NCBI GenBank assembly: GCA_029238785.1
Contig: JAQWFN010000074.1
Location: 1 to 39,808 of the forward strand
DNA: 39,808 nt
Reading direction: 5' to 3'
From: Flavobacteriales bacterium
GTDB lineage: Bacteria > Bacteroidota > Bacteroidia > Flavobacteriales_D > Sanyastnellaceae
Positions 23,123 through 31,468 of this stretch are shown one piece after another. The translations under genes and the position numbers were made by a program. Within the stretch, counting starts at the first letter, position 1; each line of letters opens with the position of its first letter. The notes below the pieces were generated by a model. That model searched no databases. It was not told where the DNA came from and was given only the letters and a program-made list of their open reading frames with translations.

Positions 23123-23782
23123 TTATTTTGGTAAACGTGCCAAGACCGTGGTTTTGCCACTCACTTTTTGATCCATGTTCACGCAGATCTCAGAGCCTAA
23201 AGGAAGGAAAATATCTACACGACTTCCAAATTTGATAAATCCTACTTCTTCGCCTTGTTCTACAGACTGACCTTCTTTGATGTAAAAGCGAATTCTTCGT
23301 GCAACCGCTCCAGCTATTTGACGGAACAAAATTTCGTGTTCTCCTTGCTGAATAACTAAAGTCGTTCTTTCATTTTCTGTTGACGACTTCGGATGCCACG
23401 CAACCAAAAATAGTCCTGCGTGGTATTTTGCGTACTTGACGATTCCTTTAAGTGGTGCCCATTGAACGTGAACATTTAGGGGCGACATGAAAATAGATAC
23501 TTGTATGCGTTTATCTTTAAGGTATTCGCTTTCTTCAACCTCTTCAATCACTACTACTTTACCGTCTGCCGGGCAGATGACTTCTCCATCTTTTGCCGTA
23601 ACAGTGCGCTTAGGAACTCTAAAAAACTGTGCAAAAATGAGAAAGATGATTAATGAAATCACCAGAAGTACTGCATTCATCCAGTTCCAAGAACTTGCAC
23701 CAAAGTAGAGCCAAACATTGAGTAAGCTTAGAACAGAAAAAAGTCCTAATAGTATTTTATTTCCTTCGCGATGGAGCGTCAT
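23123..23782 (-). CDS. psd: Phosphatidylserine decarboxylase family protein
   Basis: This 219-residue proenzyme makes phosphatidylethanolamine from phosphatidylserine at the inner membrane. Two membrane segments (about residues 11-27 and 37-53) precede the catalytic region. ICPADGKVVVIEE and SPLNVHVQWAP (His105) are family marks. Self-cleavage to form the pyruvoyl group is expected between Gly186 and Ser187 in IKFGSRVDIFLP; this short family uses FGS where classical Psd has LGST. It follows cdsA by 18 bp, placing two phospholipid synthesis steps together. The phosphatidylserine synthase gene that would connect them is not in the window. Confidence 0.93.
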   Translation of the reverse strand: MTLHREGNKILLGLFSVLSLLNVWLYFGASSWNWMNAVLLVISLIIFLIFAQFFRVPKRTVTAKDGEVICPADGKVVVIEEVEESEYLKDKRIQVSIFMSPLNVHVQWAPLKGIVKYAKYHAGLFLVAWHPKSSTENERTTLVIQQGEHEILFRQIAGAVARRIRFYIKEGQSVEQGEEVGFIKFGSRVDIFLPLGSEICVNMDQKVSGKTTVLARLPK

Positions 23783-23800
23783 ATCCGTTGAATTTGGGTG

Positions 23801-24625
23801 CTAATATCGTAACAAGAAATAGAATAAAAGCATCGGCATGGCTAAAAGTACACCATCAAAGCGGTCGAGTATGCCTCCATGGCCTGGTAGCACTCTTCCA
23901 GAGTCTTTCACATCGTAGGTTCTTTTCAGCATACTTTCTGTCCAATCACCAAAATTCGAAAAGATGGATACAATGATCGCCATCGCCATCCAATCTGGTC
24001 TGTTTAAGGGCGTATCGAAAGTACTTGCAATAAAGGCTGCCGATAAGGTTAAGCCTACACCTCCCACAAATCCTTCCACCGTTTTTCCGGGGGAAATTTT
24101 AGGGATAAGTTTTGTTTTGCCTCTCCATTTCCCCATCAAATAGGCTCCGGTATCGTTGATCCAAAGAAATACGAAGAAACCTAAAGGAATGGTGTAATCA
24201 TAGAAACCAAAAACATGTGCTACCAGTTGAATACTGCCAAAACTTGAAGCAATCAGCACCGTTCCAAATACATTTAGGCCTAATGGTATAAAAGCTGGCT
24301 TTTTTGAAAACAGTTCACTTGAAATTTGGAGTACCACAACTGGAATCCAAATGGCGATGTACTTCAGGGCAATTAAGTCCAAAGCATAGGCTGAGATCAA
24401 ACTGTAGAGCACTGCCGTTGAAAGCATCGCAAAACCTCCTTGAAAGGTATTCCTTGCTGGTCGGCCAATGATTCTAGTGAATTCAGATGCTCCAATGATA
24501 GCAGCAAAACCGAACACCAGGGCTAGACTTCGTTCTCCCGAAATTATAGACAAGACAAGAGCCACTACGAAGATGACTCCCGTAATGGCTCTTTGCCAAA
24601 AGTTATTCAAGGTTTTTCTCGCCAT
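23801..24625 (-). CDS. cdsA: Phosphatidate cytidylyltransferase (CDP-diglyceride synthase)
   Basis: This 274-residue integral membrane enzyme makes CDP-diacylglycerol from phosphatidic acid and CTP, the branch point for phosphatidylserine and phosphatidylglycerol. About seven or eight hydrophobic segments span the protein. The family signature near the C-terminus is KDSGRVLPGHGGILDRFD, and an upstream INDTGAYLMG and SPGKTVEGFVGG are also typical. It starts 3 bp after ftsH ends and is followed by psd, so the order rsfS-ftsH-cdsA-psd matches common Bacteroidota synteny. Confidence 0.95.
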   Translation of the reverse strand: MARKTLNNFWQRAITGVIFVVALVLSIISGERSLALVFGFAAIIGASEFTRIIGRPARNTFQGGFAMLSTAVLYSLISAYALDLIALKYIAIWIPVVVLQISSELFSKKPAFIPLGLNVFGTVLIASSFGSIQLVAHVFGFYDYTIPLGFFVFLWINDTGAYLMGKWRGKTKLIPKISPGKTVEGFVGGVGLTLSAAFIASTFDTPLNRPDWMAMAIIVSIFSNFGDWTESMLKRTYDVKDSGRVLPGHGGILDRFDGVLLAMPMLLFYFLLRY

Positions 24626-24628
24626 TGA

Positions 24629-26629
24629 CTATTCTTCCGTAGTTGAGTCTTTCAGTCCTTCTTCTGGAGCTGCCTCATCAATTTTGTCAATGTGCACATT
24701 TGGTGCTGGAGGAATAGCGTCAACAGCAGGCGCTGGTGATTCTGCTCCCCAAGCTCTTGCTCCGAAAATACTCTCTAGATCTTCTTTGAAAATCACTTCT
24801 TTCTCGAGAAGCTTTTTGGCAAGTTCCGTCAGTTTGTCCTTGTTATCGAGGAGGATTTCCTTTGCTCGGTTGTATGCTTTTTCTATGATTGCACTTACCT
24901 CTTCATCGATGATACGAGCTGTTTCCTCACTGTATGGTTTCGTGAAGGAAGACTCGCCTCTTGAATCGTAGTAGCTTCTATTTCCAATTCGCTTGTTCAA
25001 ACCGTAAACAGACACCATAGCGTAGGCTTGTTTTGTGACCTTTTCCAGGTCGGACAAAGCACCTGTAGAAATCTTTTCGAAGATAATTTCCTCAGCAGCT
25101 CTACCTCCCAGAGCAGCGCACATTTCGTCAAAGATCTGCTCTGTGGTCGTAATTTGACGCTCTTCTGGCAAGTACCAAGCTGCTCCGAGGGATTGACCAC
25201 GTGGAACAATTGTTACTTTCACCAAAGGAGATGCGTGCTCTAGTAACCAAGATACAGTTGCATGTCCCGCTTCGTGGTAGGCAATTGTTTCTTTTTCTCT
25301 TGGTGAGATGATTTTGTTCTTCTTTTCAAGACCACCAATAACTCTATCCACAGCATCCAAGAAGTCTTCTTTGGTCACCATGTTTTTCTTTTTCCGAGCG
25401 GCAATCAAGGCAGCTTCGTTACAAATGTTGGCGATATCTGCACCTGAGAAACCAGGGGTTTGTCTGGCGAGGAAATCCACGTCGATGGTTTTATCTACCT
25501 TAATTGGCTTCAAGTGAACATCGAAGATCGCCTTACGCTCATTGAGGTCTGGCATATCTACATAGATCTGTCTGTCGAAACGACCAGCTCTCATCAAGGC
25601 TTTATCCAATACATCAGCTCGGTTGGTAGCCGCAAGAATGATTACACCGCTATTTGTACCGAAACCATCCATTTCAGTCAGAAGTTGATTCAGTGTGTTT
25701 TCACGCTCATCGTTACTTCCAATGTTCACGTTCTTTCCACGAGCTCTACCGATGGCATCAATCTCATCGATAAATACAATAGAAGGGGCTTTTTCTTTGG
25801 CTTGTTTAAAGAGGTCGCGCACTCGTGAAGCACCCACACCAACAAACATCTCAACGAAATCTGAACCTGAAAGCGAGAAGAACGGCACTTGCGCTTCGCC
25901 AGCCACTGCTTTTGCCAAGAGTGTTTTACCTGTTCCCGGAGGACCAACAAGTAGTGCTCCTTTAGGGATTTTCGCTCCTAATTCAGTGTACTTTTTAGGG
26001 TTTTTGAGGAACTCAACAATTTCTTCAATCTCTTCTTTCGCACCTTCTAATCCGGCTACATCTTTAAACGTAACGTTGGTCCCTTTGCCCTTCTCGAAGA
26101 GTTGTGCTTTCGATTTTCCGATGTTGAATATTTGTCCACCACCAGCTCCACCGCCGCCCATTCGTCGCATAAGTACAACCCATACCACGATCATGATTCC
26201 GAGGATAATTAACCAAGTGAAGAGTTGTTGTCCCCATTCGTTTACCGGTTCAAAGTCGATTCTGAAATCGTGCTCTTCTGCAAGCGCGTACATTTCATCT
26301 TTGATGGATTCCGACTCTGGGATGTAGAAGAAGTAATCAGCTCTTGTATTCAAGTTTCCTAAGAAAGGATCCTTGCTTTTGTTGAGCGTATCTTTTACTT
26401 CAGGTCTGAGGAAGACATCCGCCTTCACTCCATTCTCACTCACTCTAAGTACTTGATCGGACTTAGCGAGTTCTCTAAATTTTGCGTAAACAATTCTGTT
26501 TTTCGGTCCAGAATTATTGAAAACAAGCATCAGCAGCAAGAGTGCTCCTATTGCCGCGTAGATCCAATAAAAATTCATGGATTTTTTCGGCTGCTTGTCG
26601 TTTGTAGGTTTGTTATCTGTATTTGCCAT
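24629..26629 (-). CDS. ftsH: ATP-dependent zinc metalloprotease FtsH
   Basis: This 666-residue membrane-anchored AAA protease degrades misfolded membrane proteins and regulatory substrates. Membrane segments lie at residues ~21-37 and ~136-155, with the periplasmic domain between. The AAA module has Walker A GPPGTGKT (229-236), Walker B IVFIDEID (284-291) and the second region of homology [20 protein letters not shown]. The protease zinc site is HEAGH (452-456), with the later acidic ligand in the [13 protein letters not shown] region. A Gly-rich GGGGAGGGQ linker follows the second membrane segment, as usual in Bacteroidota. It lies 19 bp after rsfS in one operon. Confidence 0.97.
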   Translation of the reverse strand: MANTDNKPTNDKQPKKSMNFYWIYAAIGALLLLMLVFNNSGPKNRIVYAKFRELAKSDQVLRVSENGVKADVFLRPEVKDTLNKSKDPFLGNLNTRADYFFYIPESESIKDEMYALAEEHDFRIDFEPVNEWGQQLFTWLIILGIMIVVWVVLMRRMGGGGAGGGQIFNIGKSKAQLFEKGKGTNVTFKDVAGLEGAKEEIEEIVEFLKNPKKYTELGAKIPKGALLVGPPGTGKTLLAKAVAGEAQVPFFSLSGSDFVEMFVGVGASRVRDLFKQAKEKAPSIVFIDEIDAIGRARGKNVNIGSNDERENTLNQLLTEMDGFGTNSGVIILAATNRADVLDKALMRAGRFDRQIYVDMPDLNERKAIFDVHLKPIKVDKTIDVDFLARQTPGFSGADIANICNEAALIAARKKKNMVTKEDFLDAVDRVIGGLEKKNKIISPREKETIAYHEAGHATVSWLLEHASPLVKVTIVPRGQSLGAAWYLPEERQITTTEQIFDEMCAALGGRAAEEIIFEKISTGALSDLEKVTKQAYAMVSVYGLNKRIGNRSYYDSRGESSFTKPYSEETARIIDEEVSAIIEKAYNRAKEILLDNKDKLTELAKKLLEKEVIFKEDLESIFGARAWGAESPAPAVDAIPPAPNVHIDKIDEAAPEEGLKDSTTEE

Positions 26630-26648
26630 AAATGCGTTCTGTCAATCG

Positions 26649-27026
26649 TTATTCCACATCTTCATAGTGTGTAAGCTCTGCGTCGGCCCAAAGTTCTTCA
26701 AGGGCGTAGAAAGCTCTTGCTTCTTTATAGAAAACATGTACTACGATGTTTCCATAATCCAGCAAAGCCCACTCTGCGTTTCCAATACCTTCTCTACTCC
26801 AGGGTTTTTCGTTGAGCGCTATTGAAGTTTGTTTTTCAACACCTCTAGCAATCGCTGTTACTTGAGTATTTGAGTTGCCGTGGCAAACTACAAAGTGTGA
26901 AGCAACGGAGTGAGGAATTTTTGTTAAATCGAGCACAGTAATGTCGTGACCTTTCACGTCTTGTATACCTTCTATAATGCTCTCGAGAAGCAAAGTTGTT
27001 TGCTTGCTATCAGTAGTCTTCGTCAT
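26649..27026 (-). CDS. rsfS: Ribosomal silencing factor RsfS
   Basis: This 125-residue RsfS/Iojap protein binds L14 on the large subunit and blocks subunit joining when nutrients are low. Family marks are SIIEGIQDVKGHDITVLDLT, HFVVCHGNSNTQVTAIA, EGIGNAEWALLDYGNIVVHVF and the end YALEELWADAE. The start at 27026 (ATGACGAAGACTAC) follows a palindromic divergent promoter shared with birA. First gene of the minus-strand envelope operon. Confidence 0.95.
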   Translation of the reverse strand: MTKTTDSKQTTLLLESIIEGIQDVKGHDITVLDLTKIPHSVASHFVVCHGNSNTQVTAIARGVEKQTSIALNEKPWSREGIGNAEWALLDYGNIVVHVFYKEARAFYALEELWADAELTHYEDVE

Positions 27027-27045
27027 TCAATATATTTCGTAGTTG

Positions 27046-27062
27046 CAAAAGTAATACTTTTG
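27046..27062. promoter_or_regulatory. Palindromic divergent promoter between rsfS and birA
   Basis: A perfect 17-bp palindrome, CAAAAGTA-A-TACTTTTG, carries an exact -7 box (TACTTTTG) on each strand. The plus-strand box (27055-27062) would start birA transcription near 27068, and the minus-strand box (27046-27053) would start the rsfS-ftsH operon near 27040. TTTG boxes at the expected distance are weak on both sides. Confidence 0.6.
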
Positions 27063-27101
27063 AAGTACTAGAATTAAGTAAAAACACCATCTCTGTTTTA
27101 C

Positions 27102-27845
27102 ATGCCAACACTTTTTACAGGTCAACACATCATCCGCTTGAGTGCTGTTGACTCAACGAACAATTACGCTGCCAAAGTGATGGAACTGCCACAATGGGAG
27201 AACGGAACAGCCATCTTGGCAGAAACGCAAACCAATGGACGAGGTCAAATGGGTAATACTTGGTCTAGTTCTAATAAAAACCTTTTCTGTTCCTACATGT
27301 TCAAACTGCCGTTTCTTGGTCCCTTAGATTTACCAATTTGGAATCAAGCGGTAGCATTAGCGGTATATCGAACAGTAGCGCATTTCTCCAAGGAGCAGGT
27401 TTGGATCAAGTGGCCAAACGACATCATTTGCCAAAGAGGTAAACTGGGTGGCATATTAGTAGAAAACAGCTTACAAGGGAAGCAGATCAACGGTTCTATC
27501 GTTGGTATAGGCTTGAACAGTAATGAAAAACCTGAGATCAACACAGCGGCAAAATTCAGCTCAAATGAACTGGATAATGAGGGGGTGCTTTCGTTTTTAA
27601 GTTCGAGTTTGGAACAAGTTTACTTGAACCTGAAGGCTGGAAAACAACAGCAAGTTGCACTTGAATACAATGAGGTTTTATGGGGTCTAGGTGCTACAAC
27701 TAAAATTTTGCTTAATGGCAAAGAGAAGGAAGTTGTGTTTGAAGGTCAAGACAAAAATGGCAATGCGTCGTTTTTAAGTTCTGACGGACGGCTTTCTTTG
27801 GGCATTAAGCGTTTTGAGTACTTGAGTTTACCTTACTCAAAATGA
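27102..27845 (+). CDS. birA: Biotin--[acetyl-CoA carboxylase] ligase, catalytic domain only
   Basis: This 247-residue ligase activates biotin as biotinyl-AMP and transfers it to the carboxyl carrier protein. Motifs are STNNYAAKV (residues ~18-26), the biotinyl-AMP loop GRGQMGNTW (46-54), VWIKWPNDII with the KLGGILVE strand that carries the key lysine, and GIGLNSN. There is no N-terminal helix-turn-helix, so unlike E. coli BirA it is not expected to repress transcription. The C-terminal small beta domain is present (LNGKEKEVVFEGQD). Its end overlaps the convergent SRPBCC gene by 13 bp. Confidence 0.93.
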   Translation: MPTLFTGQHIIRLSAVDSTNNYAAKVMELPQWENGTAILAETQTNGRGQMGNTWSSSNKNLFCSYMFKLPFLGPLDLPIWNQAVALAVYRTVAHFSKEQVWIKWPNDIICQRGKLGGILVENSLQGKQINGSIVGIGLNSNEKPEINTAAKFSSNELDNEGVLSFLSSSLEQVYLNLKAGKQQQVALEYNEVLWGLGATTKILLNGKEKEVVFEGQDKNGNASFLSSDGRLSLGIKRFEYLSLPYSK

Positions 27846-28234
27846 GCTTTTAATTGTGCCGCAATATGATCGAAAAGAGCCTTTAATGGCTTTTCTACCA
27901 TTTGCTTTAGGAAGAAATTGATGTCTGCATTGCTCACCATGTATGCAGCGCTACCACTAGCGATTTCATCAATTTTAATGTCTAAGTCAAAAGGAAAAGG
28001 GCTGTCTGCATCAGATTCGAGAATGATGTTGTTGGGCTTTTGATTTGACTTGTGTTTCAAACCAATCTTATAAGCTCCCATGACTTTAAACGAACAAGTA
28101 TCCGAACTGGCTTTGAAGTCGCTCACTTTTCCTTCAGGAAGTAATTTCTCCAAGTTTTGAAGGTCCATCAAGAAATCAAAAATCGCATCTTGTTTCGCGT
28201 TTACTTCAACTTTCTGGCTTTCGATTACTGTCAT
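27833..28234 (-). CDS. SRPBCC (START-like) domain protein
   Basis: This 133-residue protein has the pattern of a helix-grip SRPBCC fold: an opening strand VIESQKVEVNAKQDAIFDFL, a central set of strands with CSFKVMGAYKIGLKHK and a C-terminal helix (FFLKQMVEKPLKALFDHIAAQL). Such folds bind hydrophobic ligands, but no ligand can be inferred. It lies 2 bp after pyrE and is presumably cotranscribed. The same neighbour pair is common in Flavobacteriales. Confidence 0.8.
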   Translation of the reverse strand: MTVIESQKVEVNAKQDAIFDFLMDLQNLEKLLPEGKVSDFKASSDTCSFKVMGAYKIGLKHKSNQKPNNIILESDADSPFPFDLDIKIDEIASGSAAYMVSNADINFFLKQMVEKPLKALFDHIAAQLKAHFE

Positions 28235-28236
28235 TT

Positions 28237-28893
28237 TTATGGGTTTTGAATTTTATCGCCCCAAATCTGGGGTGCTTCTCTCCATTCGCTTAATGAAGTA
28301 ACTTGTTCTTCGTTGATGTAATTGCTGTTTAAAGCTTGTTGAATCAAAGTATTGTAATCGGTGAGGGTTTTCAATTCCACGTTTGCCTCTTTGAAGCTTT
28401 GAACTGAAACGTCAAAGCCATAGGTAAAGATGGCAATCATTCCTTTTACCGACATTCCGGCGGCTCTTAGGGCATCAACAGCTGCTAATGAAGATTTCCC
28501 AGTAGAAACAAGGTCTTCAATTACCAGCACCGTTTGGCCTTCTTCAACCATACCTTCTATCATGTTTTGCAGACCATGTCCTTTAGCACTTGATCTCACA
28601 TAAGCGAAAGGTAATCCAAGATCTTGTGCTACCAAGGCTCCCATTGCGATACCACCGGTTGCTACTCCAGCGATAACATCAGGCATACCAAAATGCTCAT
28701 TTATCACATCAACAAATTGTTGGCGGATATATGTTCTCACTTTCGGATATGAAAGCGTTTTGCGGTTATCGCAGTAGATGGGTGATTTCCATCCAGCAGC
28801 CCATGTAAATGGGTTTTGTGGCTTTAGTTCAATTGCTTTTATTTGCAACAAAAATTCAGCGACTTTTAAGGCGTGTTCTTCCCTCGGATTCAT
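28237..28893 (-). CDS. pyrE: Orotate phosphoribosyltransferase
   Basis: This 218-residue enzyme converts orotate and PRPP to orotidine 5'-phosphate in pyrimidine synthesis. Motifs are FTWAAGWKSPIYCDNRK (N-terminal hood), VIAGVATGGIAMGALVA, the flexible catalytic loop near YVRSSAKGHGLQN, and the PRPP-binding strand VLVIEDLVSTGKS (122-134). The start at 28893 (MNPREEHALKVAEF) is preferred over an in-frame ATG at 28917. A good -7 box lies just upstream, and the NUDIX gene begins on the opposite strand within the same CATG. Confidence 0.95.
   Translation of the reverse strand: MNPREEHALKVAEFLLQIKAIELKPQNPFTWAAGWKSPIYCDNRKTLSYPKVRTYIRQQFVDVINEHFGMPDVIAGVATGGIAMGALVAQDLGLPFAYVRSSAKGHGLQNMIEGMVEEGQTVLVIEDLVSTGKSSLAAVDALRAAGMSVKGMIAIFTYGFDVSVQSFKEANVELKTLTDYNTLIQQALNSNYINEEQVTSLSEWREAPQIWGDKIQNP
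28815..28845 (+). promoter_or_regulatory. Promoter of the NUDIX gene, inside pyrE
   Basis: TTTG (28815-28818), a 19-bp spacer and TTTATTTG (28838-28845; seven of eight to TAnnTTTG) lie within the 5' part of pyrE on the plus strand, ~47 bp before the NUDIX ATG. With no intergenic space available, this is the best candidate promoter. Confidence 0.5.
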
Positions 28894-29518
28894 GGAGCAA
28901 AGGTATAAAGTTTTCATTGCAGATAAACCGGTATTTTTCCAAAGTGCTGTTGAAAAATCGAAAAAAAATCAAGCGGCTTGTCTTTGCTTTTCTCATTCCC
29001 CCAATTTCAACTTTGAGGAGATCTATGAGGAATTTGAGCATCGACCCGAGATTGGTTCAATTTACTTGACTTGTGGGGATGATGTACAAGGGGTATTCGA
29101 CTTGTTTAAAGCTCATCACAAACTCATTGAAGCAGCTGGTGGATTGGTGATCAAGCCTTCTGGAGAATACCTTTTTATAGAACGTCTGGGCTATCTTGAT
29201 TTACCAAAAGGCAAACTAGAAAAAGGGGAAACTATAGCTGATGCAGCTTTGAGAGAAGTTGAAGAAGAGTGCGGTATTGATGGATTGAGCATCACTGAAG
29301 CTCTCCCAACAACTTATCACACCTATACGCACAAAGGCTTGCGCGTTTTAAAACCGACTTACTGGTTTAAGATGAGGTCTTCTAGTGATGCTCAACTGGT
29401 TCCTCAATCCGAAGAGGGAATTACCGCTGTGATGTGGCTGAATAAAAAGCAGGCTTTGGCTCGCGGGGCCCAAATGTACCCATCGATTCGCGATCTCTTC
29501 GAGGGACAATTACCTTAA
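28892..29518 (+). CDS. NUDIX hydrolase
   Basis: This 208-residue protein starts at ATG 28892 (MEQRYKVFIADKP), matching the MYKVF-type N-terminus of a family often found divergent from pyrE in Bacteroidota. The Nudix box spans residues 107-129 (GKLEKGE, then REVEEECGI), with all metal-binding glutamates in place. A ~90-residue N-terminal domain precedes it. The substrate, probably a nucleoside diphosphate derivative, is not predictable. The gene has no flanking non-coding DNA: its ATG shares CATG with the pyrE start and its TAA shares TTAA with the stop of the convergent thioredoxin-like gene. Confidence 0.92.
   Translation: MEQRYKVFIADKPVFFQSAVEKSKKNQAACLCFSHSPNFNFEEIYEEFEHRPEIGSIYLTCGDDVQGVFDLFKAHHKLIEAAGGLVIKPSGEYLFIERLGYLDLPKGKLEKGETIADAALREVEEECGIDGLSITEALPTTYHTYTHKGLRVLKPTYWFKMRSSSDAQLVPQSEEGITAVMWLNKKQALARGAQMYPSIRDLFEGQLP
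28898..28905 (-). promoter_or_regulatory. Candidate pyrE promoter -7 element, inside the NUDIX gene
   Basis: On the minus strand TACCTTTG is an exact TAnnTTTG match ending 4 bp before the pyrE ATG (28893). A weak TTTA box lies 18 bp upstream (28924-28927). If used, the pyrE message would be leaderless or nearly so. Confidence 0.5.
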
Positions 29519-31047
29519 TCGTCCCACACCTTTATTCTCAAAACGCGCTGCTTTGCTTTGAGTAGGTTTTGAAACAAGGCTTCCACTCCCTCTGAAGGCT
29601 TTTTCGTATAAGTAGCATGCAATTGAGCATTCGGGTTAAAAAGCATGGCAGTAGGCACTGCATCGACCAGAAAATCTTGTAAGAGCAAAGGAGCAGAACC
29701 GCCATAGAGGAAGTCCCAGCGATAGTTTGGATAGCGCGCCAGAAAGTTATTTAGTGCTTTTGGGTCATCATCAAGACAGATCGTCACGAAACTTATTTGC
29801 CTGCCGTATTTCTGAACAAGCTTCTCGAGGAGAATTAATTCTTGTAAAGAAGCGGTACTTTTTGAATTGAAAAAGATGATATAGGTCCATTGTTCTTGAA
29901 AATCACGAGCCGTTTTCACCTCATCTCGTTCATTTAGGAGTGTAAAATCAGGCATTTTCATCCCTCTTCTCCCCGCCAATTCATCTTCTATAATTCTTTC
30001 TGCATCTTTTGAAAGTGGGTGTTTTGACTCAACAAGATCATTCATCGTTTTCAGCACCATTAAGGGCTTAAAGTCGGGGTGATGGAGTGCCATTTTCATC
30101 AAAACTAGGGCAATGACAGCGGCATTTTCATCGTCGCGCACTTGACCTGATGCAATGAGCGCTTTCATCATTTTTTTCCAGTCAGCATCTGCATTTATAG
30201 CTGTTCTGAAATCATCATAGCCATCGCCAAAAAACGACTTCTGGAGCAAGGGAGCATAGGCCAATTTCAAGAGATTGATGGCCTCTGGATGTTTGCTTTT
30301 TACAACATCAATTTCTATATAGCCCCTCAGTTCTTCTGTGTTAATTATCGCCATATCAAAAGCCACTTGACCGAAAACAAACTCGATGTATTTTTCTGCG
30401 TAAACGTCAATACCCAACAATCTGAGCTCATCAACATCACTCTTGAAAACTTCAAAAATCGAGTCGAGTTTGGTCCTTGTTTGCAGCTCCTCTTGTTGCC
30501 TTTTACTGCGTTTCGCTGTAAGGTCTGTTTCATTTAGCCAAGCTGCTCTCGAGTTACGGTAGCCGCCGCTTGCTGTGGTTTTAATTGCTAGGTCGTAACT
30601 TACTTCAGCGTAGAATTGATCGTAGCTAGCATCGAATTTCGCCAAGACGAAATTAGGGTCGTATTTGTCCAGATCAATGAACTCTAATTGCACTTGATTC
30701 AGCTTCAAACGTTGCGCTTGATTCTCGCTAAACCCTGGGAACTTTAGCTTGTAATTTGTTTCAGGTTGAATGATGATCTCAGCAATTCTATTTCTAATGA
30801 TAAGGTAGTAGCGATTTGTTTTTTCTGGCTGAAAATTAATTAGGAACTCTCCCTCTTCATTGATTGGGTATGTATTGATGATGTCGAGATGGTCGGAAAG
30901 TAGGAAAGGTTTTTGGGCGAGGTAGATGGTTTTTCCGGCATCATCGGGCGCTGAGCCTTGAATGTTTGAAGCTCTTACTTTCAGCCCACAGAAAACAAGT
31001 ACACTAAAAATCAGTACGAATTGCTTCAGGAACAAATTGTTTGACAT
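29515..31047 (-). CDS. Exported thioredoxin-fold protein lacking the CXXC site
   Basis: This ~510-residue protein starts at 31047 or 31053 with a signal peptide (FLKQFVLIFSVLVFCGL). Residues ~25-130 resemble the N-terminal beta domain of TlpA-like Bacteroidota lipoproteins (GSAPDDAGKTIYLAQ). A long helical middle region follows. Residues ~370-500 have a thioredoxin/AhpC-TSA fold: MPDFTLLNERDEVKTARDF, the strand WTYIIFFNSKSTAS where FW-x-WCxxC would normally stand, and a cis-proline site VPTAML. Both redox cysteines are absent, so disulfide exchange is not expected and a binding or structural role is more likely. The 5' end overlaps coaD by 44 bp. Confidence 0.8.
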   Translation of the reverse strand: MSNNLFLKQFVLIFSVLVFCGLKVRASNIQGSAPDDAGKTIYLAQKPFLLSDHLDIINTYPINEEGEFLINFQPEKTNRYYLIIRNRIAEIIIQPETNYKLKFPGFSENQAQRLKLNQVQLEFIDLDKYDPNFVLAKFDASYDQFYAEVSYDLAIKTTASGGYRNSRAAWLNETDLTAKRSKRQQEELQTRTKLDSIFEVFKSDVDELRLLGIDVYAEKYIEFVFGQVAFDMAIINTEELRGYIEIDVVKSKHPEAINLLKLAYAPLLQKSFFGDGYDDFRTAINADADWKKMMKALIASGQVRDDENAAVIALVLMKMALHHPDFKPLMVLKTMNDLVESKHPLSKDAERIIEDELAGRRGMKMPDFTLLNERDEVKTARDFQEQWTYIIFFNSKSTASLQELILLEKLVQKYGRQISFVTICLDDDPKALNNFLARYPNYRWDFLYGGSAPLLLQDFLVDAVPTAMLFNPNAQLHATYTKKPSEGVEALFQNLLKAKQRVLRIKVWDD

Positions 31048-31468
31048 CGCCATTGTTTTTAAGTATTTCACGCACAACGGTCGAATTTATTGCCGCATGC
31101 TCTGGATCTGTGAACAAAATCACGGTTTCGAGATCTTTATCCATGTACTTGGTCATTTGAGCAATGGTTCTCTCATATTCAAAATCCCCACCGTTTCGTA
31201 CTCCACGGAGCAAGAACCTTGCCTCGTTTTCCCTGGCAAAATCCATGGTTAGACCAGAATACGCTTTGATGGTAACATTAGGCAAATCTTTAAACACTTC
31301 TTTAAGCCACTTTTCGCGAAGCTCTATACTGAACATGTTGTTCTTGCTGCTATTGCTTCCGATAGCCACAATAATTTCGTCGAATAACACTGCTGCTCTG
31401 CGAACAATATTTTCGTGTCCTGTTGTAATTGGATCGAATGACCCTGGAAAAACCGCCTTATTCTTCAT
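31004..31468 (-). CDS. coaD: Phosphopantetheine adenylyltransferase
   Basis: This 154-residue enzyme transfers AMP from ATP to 4'-phosphopantetheine, the penultimate step of coenzyme A synthesis. Motifs are AVFPGSFDPITTGHENI (with T/HxGH at 15-18), YSGLTMDFA, LLRGVRNGGDFEYE and INSTVVREI. Length is typical. It overlaps rsmD by 11 bp upstream and the thioredoxin-like gene by 44 bp downstream, part of a tightly packed operon. Confidence 0.96.
   Translation of the reverse strand: MKNKAVFPGSFDPITTGHENIVRRAAVLFDEIIVAIGSNSSKNNMFSIELREKWLKEVFKDLPNVTIKAYSGLTMDFARENEARFLLRGVRNGGDFEYERTIAQMTKYMDKDLETVILFTDPEHAAINSTVVREILKNNGDVKQFVPEAIRTDF

Noticed and set aside
24468-24971. Plus-strand open frame of 167 codons across the cdsA-ftsH junction
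   Set aside because: Both strands cannot be conserved here; the minus-strand genes are certain and the plus product is low-complexity Ser/Ala/Leu.
25695-26327. Plus-strand open frame of 210 codons inside ftsH
   Set aside because: It is antisense to the strongly conserved AAA module of FtsH and its Ser/Pro-rich product resembles nothing known; it is a by-product of codon usage.
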